A DNA stretch of 38,702 nucleotides, taken from positions 1-38,702 of the forward strand of contig JAIOZA010000026.1 of the NCBI GenBank assembly GCA_021740825.1. Direction: 5' to 3'. The DNA is from Bacteroidia bacterium (GTDB lineage: Bacteria > Bacteroidota > Bacteroidia > B-17B0 > Aurantibacillaceae). The stretch's first letter is position 1. Every line of letters begins with the position of its first letter. Shown here piece by piece: positions 7,867 to 14,197 of this stretch. The notes under the pieces are model-generated. The model was given only the letters and a program-made list of their open reading frames with translations. It was not told the origin of the DNA and did no database searches. Made by a program: the position numbers and the translations under genes.

Positions 7867-8217
7867 ATGCTATGGCATAAACTGACAGATATTAATCAGT
7901 TAGCTGATATAAAAAAATTCACATTGGAAAGTTCCAGTCCTGATTTTGCTGTACTTATATTTAAACATAGTACGAGATGTTCTATAAGTTCAATGGCGTT
8001 AAATCGTTTGGAATCAAAATGGGTAGATAATGAAAGTATCCCTGCATATTATTTAGATTTATTAAATTATCGCCCTATTTCGAACGAAATAGCTGATTTA
8101 TTTTCGGTAGAGCACGCTTCTCCGCAAGTGCTATTAATTAAAAATGGATCATGTATTTATCACGCTTCCCATACAAATATTTCTGCGGCGGATATTTTAG
8201 AAGCTGCGAATTCATAG
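7867..8217 (+). CDS. ytxJ: Bacillithiol system redox-active protein YtxJ
   Basis: This small 116-residue thioredoxin-fold protein has the family signature HSTRCSISSMAL around Cys38. A single active cysteine stands where thioredoxins have CxxC. YtxJ proteins are proposed monothiol bacilliredoxins that reduce bacillithiol-mixed disulfides, and in Bacteroidota they accompany bacillithiol use. The fold continues with YYLDLLNYRPISNEIADLF and a cis-Pro-like SPQVLLIKNG segment. It lies three bases after the small lipoprotein gene. Its TAG stop codon is shared with the first bases of a GAACGCAGAT repeat element. Confidence 0.9.
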   Translation: MLWHKLTDINQLADIKKFTLESSSPDFAVLIFKHSTRCSISSMALNRLESKWVDNESIPAYYLDLLNYRPISNEIADLFSVEHASPQVLLIKNGSCIYHASHTNISAADILEAANS

Positions 8218-8316
8218 AACGCAGATACCGCTGCTTATTTATGATTTGATTTTGATTAAATACATTTTATTCTTTTTTTCTTATAAAATTCATAACCCTC
8301 TGCGTTATCAGCGTTC
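8217..8316. repeat. GAACGCAGAT inverted-repeat element between ytxJ and osmC
   Basis: The left arm GAACGCAGATACCGCTG (8217-8233) pairs with the reverse complement of 8300-8316 at 14 of 17 positions. About 66 AT-rich bases lie between the arms. The left arm is the same motif found twice after recX. The element fills the space between two convergent genes and could act as a weak bidirectional terminator. Confidence 0.65.
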
Positions 8317-8333
8317 CATTAAAAAACTAAACA

Positions 8334-8741
8334 TTACCAAATAAATTCAATCACTTGTTTTAAATCAGGATGCAAGCTTTTTGCAACTGGACAAGTAAAG
8401 GCTGAATGTTCGTATATTTTTTTTTCTTTATCGGTATATTCCTTTTTTGGAAAAGTTATTTTAATGTGAATTTCGCCTATTCGTCTAGGTTCAGCATACA
8501 TGATTTTAATCACTTCGGCTGTTGCACCATCAATAGGAGTGATACCATCTTTCCTAGCCGCAATTCCCATAATTGATATCATGCAGCTTGCTAATGCGGT
8601 TGCTACTAAATCTGTAGGAGAGAACGTTTCGCCTTTTCCATGATTATCTTTTGGAGCATCCGTATAAATTGTAGTATTGGATTGCGTGTGCGTTGCTTTT
8701 GTTCTTAATTCTCCTAAATAGGTTATGGTGCTTGTTGTCAT
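8334..8741 (-). CDS. OsmC/Ohr-family peroxiredoxin
   Basis: This 135-residue thiol peroxidase family protein has the two catalytic cysteines, Cys53 in ALASCM and Cys117 in FTCPVAKSL. It also has the usual substrate-pocket stretch GETFSPTDLVATALASC. OsmC-family enzymes reduce organic hydroperoxides; whether this is OsmC, Ohr or a YhfA-like branch is not decided by motifs, although the C-terminal CPVAKSLHP form is OsmC/YhfA-like. The ATG at 8741 is 17 bases after a TATATTTG promoter motif. The gene is divergent from the outer-membrane-like gene at 8821, with a perfect palindrome between the two promoters. Confidence 0.9.
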   Translation of the reverse strand: MTTSTITYLGELRTKATHTQSNTTIYTDAPKDNHGKGETFSPTDLVATALASCMISIMGIAARKDGITPIDGATAEVIKIMYAEPRRIGEIHIKITFPKKEYTDKEKKIYEHSAFTCPVAKSLHPDLKQVIEFIW

Positions 8742-8758
8742 AAAATGATTATTTACTT

Positions 8759-8766
8759 CAAATATA
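8759..8766 (-). promoter_or_regulatory. Candidate -7 element of osmC
   Basis: The minus strand reads TATATTTG, an exact TAnnTTTG match, ending 17 bases before the osmC ATG. Its predicted -33 region falls inside the palindrome at 8774-8795. Confidence 0.5.
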
Positions 8767-8773
8767 ATAAAGC

Positions 8774-8795
8774 ATTAGGTATTTAGTTACCTAAT
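8774..8795. promoter_or_regulatory. Operator-like palindrome between divergent genes
   Basis: ATTAGGTA (8774-8781) and TACCTAAT (8788-8795) are perfect 8-base complements separated by six bases. The site is centred between the two -7 elements at 8759-8766 (minus) and 8803-8810 (plus). It would cover the -33 regions of both, the position expected for a dimeric repressor or redox regulator. The regulator is not identifiable from this window. Confidence 0.5.
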
Positions 8796-8802
8796 TATTA
8801 AC

Positions 8803-8810
8803 TACTTTTG
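8803..8810 (+). promoter_or_regulatory. Candidate -7 element of the 8821 gene and lipA
   Basis: TACTTTTG matches TAnnTTTG and ends 10 bases before the ATG at 8821. It is divergent from the osmC promoter. Confidence 0.5.
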
Positions 8811-8820
8811 TTACGTAATC

Positions 8821-9573
8821 ATGAGAATTTTTTCTTTTAGTATATTTTTAGTGTTTTTTGCTAGTTTATGCTTCTCGCAAAGTACGATGCAAGCAATAGA
8901 AAGTGGGCAAGATCCAAATGTATTATATCGCAACGAAATGTCTTTTGGTGGTTTTTTGCATAGCCGAGGTTTTGGTGCAAATTTTATGAGAGCAAAGCAT
9001 GTTACTGGTACTCGCAAACAATTATTAGAAATTCAGCTTTTAAATTTAAAACATCCTAAAGAAATTAGAGTTTCCAATAGTTCAGATAACTCTAAAAGAT
9101 TTATTTACGGCAAATTAAATAGTATTTTACTGCTGAGGGCTGGAATGGGTTATCAAACAACATTATTTAAAAGAGCCGATAGAAAATCAGTTGAAATTAG
9201 AACATCCTATTATATTGGAGGTAACGTCACTTTTGCTAAGCCTAATTATATATTAGTATATCGCGATAACAGTAATGGAATAAAATATCAAGAGTCTGTA
9301 AAATACAATCCCGAAATTCAAACAATTGATAGTATTTCAGGTCGAGGGCCGTTGGTGGATGGTTTGGCTGAACTAAAAATTTACCCCGCACTATATGCCA
9401 AAATTAATTTAAGTTTTGAGTACGCTCCTTTTTCAAATAAAGTGAAAGCAATAGAAACTGGAATTATATTTGATTATTACCCAAAAGCGTTACCTATTAT
9501 GGCTAAAAATCCTGCCGAAAATTTTATTGTAACTTTATATGTAGGATTTGTATTTGGTAAAAAATGGTTTTAA
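8821..9573 (+). CDS. Predicted outer-membrane beta-barrel protein of unknown function
   Basis: This 250-residue exported protein has a signal peptide (MRIFSFSIFLVFFASLCFSQ, cleavage likely after residue 19). Alternating hydrophobic strands follow (KLNSILLLRAGMGYQTTLF, VEIRTSYYIGGNVTF), and the protein ends YVGFVFGKKWF with a terminal Phe. This is the pattern of a small outer-membrane barrel. I recognise the general type among Bacteroidota hypothetical proteins but no defined function. Its stop is three bases before the lipA ATG, so the two genes are almost certainly co-transcribed. The leader holds a consensus -7 element 10 bases upstream. Confidence 0.8.
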   Translation: MRIFSFSIFLVFFASLCFSQSTMQAIESGQDPNVLYRNEMSFGGFLHSRGFGANFMRAKHVTGTRKQLLEIQLLNLKHPKEIRVSNSSDNSKRFIYGKLNSILLLRAGMGYQTTLFKRADRKSVEIRTSYYIGGNVTFAKPNYILVYRDNSNGIKYQESVKYNPEIQTIDSISGRGPLVDGLAELKIYPALYAKINLSFEYAPFSNKVKAIETGIIFDYYPKALPIMAKNPAENFIVTLYVGFVFGKKWF

Positions 9574-9576
9574 AAA

Positions 9577-10449
9577 ATGGAAAACACTGCTGAAAATACA
9601 CTTATAGAAAGACCTCGTAAACCAGATTGGTTAAGAGTAAAATTACCTATTGGAGAAGAGTATTTAAAAGTTAGAAATATTGTAGCTACTCATAAATTAC
9701 ATACTATTTGCGAAAGTGGTAATTGCCCCAACATGGGCGAATGCTGGGGAGCAGGTACTGCAACTTTTATGATTCTTGGAAATATTTGCACTCGCTCTTG
9801 TGGTTTTTGCGCCGTAGCTACTGGTAAACCAAAAGCTGCCGATTGGGATGAGCCAAAGCGCGTAGCAAACTCTGTAAAATTAATGGGAGTAAAACATTGC
9901 GTTATTACTTCTGTAGATAGAGATGATTTAAAAGACGGCGGTTCTATTATTTGGGCCGAAACCATTAAAGCTATTAGAGAAATTAGTCCTGAAACAAAAT
10001 TTGAATGTTTAATTCCTGATTTTGCAGGTAAGTGGGAAAATTTACAACGCATTATTGATGTAAAACCGGATATTGTTTCGCATAACATTGAAACCGTTAG
10101 AAGGTTAACAGCAAAAGTTCGCATTCAAGCCAAATACGACAGAAGTATGGAAGTACTTAAACGTTTACATGAGGCAGGAGTTAGAACAAAATGTGGTTTA
10201 ATGGTTGGATTAGGAGAAACTGAAGAAGAGGTGTTAGAAACAATTAATGACCTGTCGGCTGTGCATTGCGACGTAATGACCATTGGTCAGTACTTACAAC
10301 CAACACCAAAGCACTTGCCAGTTGCAAGATATGTGCATCCTGATGAATTTAAAAAATGGGGAGAGATTGCATTATCCAAAGGATTTAGATATGTAGAGAG
10401 TGGCGCATTAGTCCGGTCATCATATCATGCCGAAAAACATGTTTTTTAA
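9577..10449 (+). CDS. lipA: Lipoyl synthase
   Basis: This radical SAM enzyme inserts two sulfurs into the octanoyl chain on lipoyl domains, for example of the pyruvate dehydrogenase E2 protein. The 290-residue protein has the auxiliary-cluster cysteines Cys45, Cys50 and Cys56 ([12 protein letters not shown]) and the radical SAM cysteines Cys71, Cys75 and Cys78 (CTRSCGFC). The C-terminal RSSY motif at 280-283 supplies the serine ligand. All are intact. It is translationally close-coupled to the barrel protein upstream. The link with pdhB in this window is functional (lipoate cofactor of the PDH complex), not an operon. Confidence 0.97.
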   Translation: MENTAENTLIERPRKPDWLRVKLPIGEEYLKVRNIVATHKLHTICESGNCPNMGECWGAGTATFMILGNICTRSCGFCAVATGKPKAADWDEPKRVANSVKLMGVKHCVITSVDRDDLKDGGSIIWAETIKAIREISPETKFECLIPDFAGKWENLQRIIDVKPDIVSHNIETVRRLTAKVRIQAKYDRSMEVLKRLHEAGVRTKCGLMVGLGETEEEVLETINDLSAVHCDVMTIGQYLQPTPKHLPVARYVHPDEFKKWGEIALSKGFRYVESGALVRSSYHAEKHVF

Positions 10450-10491
10450 TTTTTTTGAACTTCTAAGTAAACAATTTTCCAAATTAATCGC

Positions 10492-11106
10492 ATGAACTCT
10501 CTTTTTTCTATTCTTTTAAAAAACCTGATTCTTTTAGCGCTTATTACTATAAGTTTAGTATTTATATTTACGCAATATATTGGATTTAAAGAAGTGCGAT
10601 ATGTTTTTTTAGGAATGGGATTACTTTATGTTTTATCTTCCTGCTATGAAGCATACACACTTTCTCAAGTCAAACAAGGAACGCGAAAATTTATTTATTT
10701 TACAGATGGATTTTTAGCTAAACGCATCATTAAAATTATCTCGTTTATCTGCATCGGAGTTTTGTTATATTATTCGGGACGAAGCATTATTAAATACATG
10801 TCGTTTTTATGTTTCTTAATTGCCTTTACAGAAATTATTGTAACGATTTGGAGGTACCTAAAACATCTTTGCTTTGTGGCTTTAGAAGATGACCAGCTAA
10901 TCTTATCCACTAATAAAATTAATATTACCAGTGCTACAGAGATTGAGAAAATAGAATCCAGACATGGACTAATGTATTTCATAAACTATAATAAAAAAGC
11001 CATCACATTAAGAACCGATATGATGATTGAAAATTCTGAATTTAAATTAGCTATAGATGCTTGGATTAATAAAAATAATTTAACTGAAAAAGTTGTAAAA
11101 AATTAA
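10492..11106 (+). CDS. Four-helix membrane protein with a C-terminal cytosolic domain
   Basis: I do not recognise this 204-residue protein as a named family. Four hydrophobic segments can be seen at about 8-31, 36-55, 83-102 and 104-123. They are followed by a soluble region of about 80 residues (VALEDDQLILSTNKINI, then KKAITLRTDMM) with strand-rich character. The layout is reminiscent of bacterial PH-domain membrane proteins, but that is an inference. It follows lipA by 42 bases on the same strand and may be read from the same transcript. Confidence 0.7.
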   Translation: MNSLFSILLKNLILLALITISLVFIFTQYIGFKEVRYVFLGMGLLYVLSSCYEAYTLSQVKQGTRKFIYFTDGFLAKRIIKIISFICIGVLLYYSGRSIIKYMSFLCFLIAFTEIIVTIWRYLKHLCFVALEDDQLILSTNKINITSATEIEKIESRHGLMYFINYNKKAITLRTDMMIENSEFKLAIDAWINKNNLTEKVVKN

Positions 11107-11188
11107 TTAATTTAAAATGTAGTTAAGCAAATAATCAAAATTTTTCTGTTTATTAATTGAACCAATAATTTTTATTTATAACAAATAT

Positions 11189-11196
11189 TATTTTTG
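11189..11196 (+). promoter_or_regulatory. Candidate -7 element directly before the hydrolase start
   Basis: TATTTTTG matches TAnnTTTG and ends only three bases before the ATG at 11200. A transcript from here would be leaderless or nearly so. The TTG inside the motif (11194) is also an in-frame alternative start, but is unlikely if the promoter is real. Confidence 0.45.
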
Positions 11197-11199
11197 AAA

Positions 11200-12531
11200 A
11201 TGAGCAAATTGCAAAATCGTAAAGTCATAATCTTAATTGTTTTATTGGCAACTATTTCCTTCCCTTTCGCAGCTCAAAACAATGAAGACTTATCTATTTC
11301 ATTTGTAAAACAATTAGAGCGCCAGCAGTTTGACAGTTGCTATAGAATGTTTGACACTATTATGGCTAGTAAATTTAGTGCAAGTATGCTTGAGGGAATG
11401 TGGCAAAGTATTCCTAAATACATGGGTGATTATAAATCTTATTCAACCGTTTCTTCTGAGAAAAAAGATACGTTAGATTTAGTTTATGTTCGCTGTGAAT
11501 TTGAGAAAACAAAAATGGACTTACAGTTTGCATTCAATCAATCAAAAAAGATTGTAGGGATGTATTTTGTGCCACCAAAAAATAAAGCAGCTTACGCATA
11601 TCCTGAATATTCGTTACCACATAAGTTCTATGAAACAAAAATTACTTTAAAAAGTGGTAGTTACAGTTTGCCTGGTATATTGTGCGTTCCCAATAATATA
11701 AAAAACCCTCCTCTTGCCATTTTACTGGCCGGTTCAGGGCCAAACGATAAAGATGAAACTATAGGGGCAAATAAAGTACTAAAGGATATTGCATTAGGCT
11801 TAGCTTCCAACGGAATTGCATCCTACAGATATGACAAACGTACTTTAGCTTATGGTAAAGAAATGACTGAAAAAATTGAAGAATTTGATTTGTATGATGA
11901 AGTTATTGAAGATGCAATTAGTGCAATTAAAATGATAAAGAAGAATCCAGAATTTAAAGTATCCAAAGTATATATAATTGGGCATAGTCTTGGCGCCATG
12001 TGCGCCCCATTAATTGCAAGTAAATCTAAAAAAGTAAGCGGCATTGTTTTATTAGCAGGAAACGCAAGACCTTTAGAAGATGTTGTATTAGATCAGTATA
12101 ATTATATTTTTGGATTAGATAGTATAGACAAATCAGAGGAAAAAGAGATTTTGGAATTCCGTAAAAAAATGCAAATTGTAAAAACACCTGCACTATTAAA
12201 AGCAGCCAAAATGCAAGATTTACCTTTAAATGGAACTTCAAAATATTGGCAATCTTTAGTGAATTACAATCAAGTTCAAGTAGCAAAAAAATTAAGGCAA
12301 CCTATTTTAGTATTCCAAGGAGAGAGGGATTATCAAGTAACTATGATAGACTTTAATTTATGGAAACAGAATTTAGGAGATAATGCTAAAAATAAGTTCA
12401 TTTCGTATCCAGCATTAAATCATTTGCTTATGAAAGGAGAAGGTAAATCTACTCCGCAAGAATATGAAATACAGGGCAATGTGGACGAGAAGATTATTTT
12501 AGATATTACCTCTTGGATCAAGGAAAAATAA
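11200..12531 (+). CDS. Exported alpha/beta hydrolase with N-terminal DUF3887-like domain
   Basis: The protein has 443 residues from the ATG at 11200; a TTG at 11194 would add two residues but lies in a promoter motif. A signal peptide covers about residues 1-24 (VIILIVLLATISFPFAAQ). Residues 25-125 form a small domain like DUF3887 (FVKQLERQQFDSCYRMFD). The rest is an alpha/beta hydrolase: the oxyanion segment LLAGSGPNDKDE, the nucleophile elbow GHSLG with Ser263, an acid residue in the GERD segment near 373, and the catalytic-His segment LNHLLMKG near 410. This architecture is typical of exported serine esterases/peptidases of the EstA/S9-like type. The substrate cannot be predicted. Confidence 0.87.
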   Translation: MSKLQNRKVIILIVLLATISFPFAAQNNEDLSISFVKQLERQQFDSCYRMFDTIMASKFSASMLEGMWQSIPKYMGDYKSYSTVSSEKKDTLDLVYVRCEFEKTKMDLQFAFNQSKKIVGMYFVPPKNKAAYAYPEYSLPHKFYETKITLKSGSYSLPGILCVPNNIKNPPLAILLAGSGPNDKDETIGANKVLKDIALGLASNGIASYRYDKRTLAYGKEMTEKIEEFDLYDEVIEDAISAIKMIKKNPEFKVSKVYIIGHSLGAMCAPLIASKSKKVSGIVLLAGNARPLEDVVLDQYNYIFGLDSIDKSEEKEILEFRKKMQIVKTPALLKAAKMQDLPLNGTSKYWQSLVNYNQVQVAKKLRQPILVFQGERDYQVTMIDFNLWKQNLGDNAKNKFISYPALNHLLMKGEGKSTPQEYEIQGNVDEKIILDITSWIKEK

Positions 12532-12540
12532 GTTGATAAC

Positions 12541-12764
12541 CTTGTCTTTTTATATAATTGATTTGGTGATTACTACTAAAAAACAATTATGACGGTTCAG
12601 TTAACCACATATAAAATAATTACTGCCACTTATTAAGTCCCATAAACGAGTTTCAAATTCATGGTTTAAATTTACACTACGTTCTTTATCATGTATTTTG
12701 TTTAGTTTGAAACAAAGATTAGGCTGCAGTGCGTTTTTCGGGGATGTGCATTGCAGCCTTTTTT
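12541..12764 (+). ncRNA. Candidate structured small RNA ending in a terminator
   Basis: The 472-base gap from 12532 to 13003 has no credible ORF but contains ordered structure. A perfect 8-base stem GTTTCAAA/TTTGAAAC (12650-12657 with 12706-12713) encloses an inner ATGGT/ATCAT pairing. A 12-bp terminator hairpin follows at once. A one-mismatch promoter pair lies just past the hydrolase stop: TTG at 12533-12535, then 17 bases, then TATAATTG at 12553-12560. I cannot match it to a known family (6S, SRP, tmRNA, RNase P motifs not seen). It could instead be a long 3' untranslated region of the hydrolase mRNA. Confidence 0.35.
12721..12764 (+). terminator. Intrinsic terminator
   Basis: AGGCTGCAGTGC (12721-12732) pairs with GCATTGCAGCCT (12748-12759) over 12 bp with one G-U pair and a 15-base loop. 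A run of six T residues follows at 12759-12764. It is the first strong terminator after the hydrolase gene, 190 bases beyond its stop. Confidence 0.85.
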
Positions 12765-13003
12765 GCTTTCGTTGAAAGTGTAACTTTAAGTAAGCTTACT
12801 AAACAGTATCAATTTGCATGACATTGATTTTGGCAAAATAATAAATTAAGCCATAATAATAAATCACTAAAATTTACTGATATTTGCATTTGATATAAAT
12901 TAAATATTATTTGCTGATACGCAATTTAAATTTTTAAAATTGTTACATGATTTTTTTAATAAACACTTGCAAATAATTGCAACCAAATAAATTATTTAAA
13001 CGA

Positions 13004-13459
13004 ATGAAAAAGCCTAGTTACGAAGAAATATACATGGAACTTGCAGAAAAACTAGCTTTACGCTCACATTGTGTGAAAGCGCAAGTAGGGGCAGTTTTAA
13101 CAAAAGACACGCGAATTGTGTCGCTTGGATATAATGGTCCTCCTGCTGGAACTCATAATTGTGATATTGAATGGCCAAACCAAGGTTGCCCAACCGATAG
13201 TAAGGGAAGTTGCTCATTAGCACTCCATGCAGAGCAAAATGCCATACTTTACGCTGTAAAAAATAACACCTCAATAGAAGGCTCTACCTTATATGTAACT
13301 CTATCGCCTTGCATCGCTTGTGCCAGGGTTATTTTTTCGATGGGAATTAAACGAGTTTATTTTAAAAACAGTTACGCTGAATATAAAAAAATTCCGGCGG
13401 ATGAAGGAGTAGATTTTTTAAGAAAATTTGGCGTCGAAGTAATCAGATATAATACTTAG
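13004..13459 (+). CDS. dCMP deaminase, ComEB-like
   Basis: This zinc-dependent cytidine/deoxycytidylate deaminase converts dCMP to dUMP for thymidylate synthesis. From the ATG at 13004 the protein has 151 residues. The zinc and catalytic residues are His75 and Glu77 (HAEQNA) and Cys103 and Cys106 (SPCIACA). The substrate segment GYNGPPAGTHNCD and the insertion between Cys53 and Cys70 are typical of the dCMP branch. A TTG at 12977 gives a nine-residue extension, but the family usually begins near MKKPSYEEIYMELA, so the ATG is preferred. Together with Ung it touches uracil-nucleotide metabolism, but the genes are not linked. Confidence 0.92.
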   Translation: MKKPSYEEIYMELAEKLALRSHCVKAQVGAVLTKDTRIVSLGYNGPPAGTHNCDIEWPNQGCPTDSKGSCSLALHAEQNAILYAVKNNTSIEGSTLYVTLSPCIACARVIFSMGIKRVYFKNSYAEYKKIPADEGVDFLRKFGVEVIRYNT

Positions 13460-13508
13460 TACAAGCTTTCGAAACGTTATAATAAATTATTAATGAAAAT
13501 TAATTAGG

Positions 13509-13877
13509 ATGACTAGATTAATCATAATTTTTTTAATTTCTTTACTTTCACATAACTCTTATTATACGCAGGAAAGTGATGGTAAACCTGTCCCTAAAAA
13601 AGATCAATCTTTAAAAAGTAAGCGAAAGTTAAGAAAAGCTGATAGAAAGAAATGGAAAGAAGATAGAAGAAATAAAAGAGCCGAAGAGAAAAAAATACGA
13701 GATCATCACAAACGAATTCAAACAAAATCAGTAAGAAAACGTATGAAGAGAAATAAAGGAAAAGCAATGAGAAACAACACTCATCAGCGTGAGCCTTTTT
13801 TTCAGCGCTTGTTTCAGAAAAAGCGAGGAAAGTCATCAAAAAGCGCAAAAGAAAAATCTTCTAAAGGCCAACAATAG
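13509..13877 (+). CDS. Small, highly basic exported protein
   Basis: The 122-residue product has a hydrophobic signal segment (LIIIFLISLLS) at residues 4-14. The rest is an extremely Lys/Arg-rich chain with repeated KRKLRKADRKKWKEDRRNK-like stretches and few hydrophobic residues. Short basic secreted proteins of this style are frequent in Bacteroidota genomes and are normally hypothetical. It is probably intrinsically disordered or helical and could bind nucleic acid or anionic polymers; that is inference. It begins 49 bases after the deaminase stop on the same strand. Confidence 0.65.
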   Translation: MTRLIIIFLISLLSHNSYYTQESDGKPVPKKDQSLKSKRKLRKADRKKWKEDRRNKRAEEKKIRDHHKRIQTKSVRKRMKRNKGKAMRNNTHQREPFFQRLFQKKRGKSSKSAKEKSSKGQQ

Positions 13878-14197
13878 CAAGAAAATCAAAACATTTTAAC
13901 CAACTTAAATTTAAATTTCAGGTTTTATTTCAAAAGTAAGAACCACTTATTTGGTAAAACCAACCACTTATAAAAACTATAATTCCAATTAAGAGAACTC
14001 TAAAGATTGTTGTTAACTTAATACTAGCTTCGTGTTAATTCTTGTTAACTTTAATACCCTTTAACACTAAAAATTTGGAAATTAACAGTCGCATAATCAG
14101 TATATTATAAAAAATAAGTAGAAAAATTTGCAGTAGTTGTGTATGATTTATATATTTATCAACTCGTAAAAATCGAATGTAACTAAAAACTATCAAT
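13878..14197 (+). other. Upstream region of the receptor cluster
   Basis: There is no gene in these 320 bases. The segment is AT-rich and holds a cluster of TGTTAA sites (separate entry). I do not find an exact TAnnTTTG element within it, so the promoter of the 14198 cluster may be non-consensus or activator-dependent. Confidence 0.5.
14011..14087. promoter_or_regulatory. Cluster of TGTTAA sites
   Basis: TGTTAA occurs at 14011-14016, 14033-14038 and 14043-14048, and its complement TTAACA at 14061-14066 and 14082-14087. The first and third copies sit in near-identical longer contexts (TTGTTAACTTAATAC and TTGTTAACTTTAATAC). Start-to-start spacings include 22, 10 and 21 bases, near whole helical turns. 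The cluster lies 110-190 bases before the receptor ATG and could be a multi-site regulator-binding region. Confidence 0.3.

Noticed and set aside
9690..10124. 144-residue ORF antisense to lipA
   Set aside because: It lies entirely within lipA, whose catalytic cysteines are all intact; the antisense frame shows no domain or signal and is a shadow.
12541..12764. tRNA, tmRNA, 6S, SRP or RNase P RNA in the gap
   Set aside because: None of the conserved sequence motifs of these RNAs could be found; only a generic structured-RNA candidate is retained.
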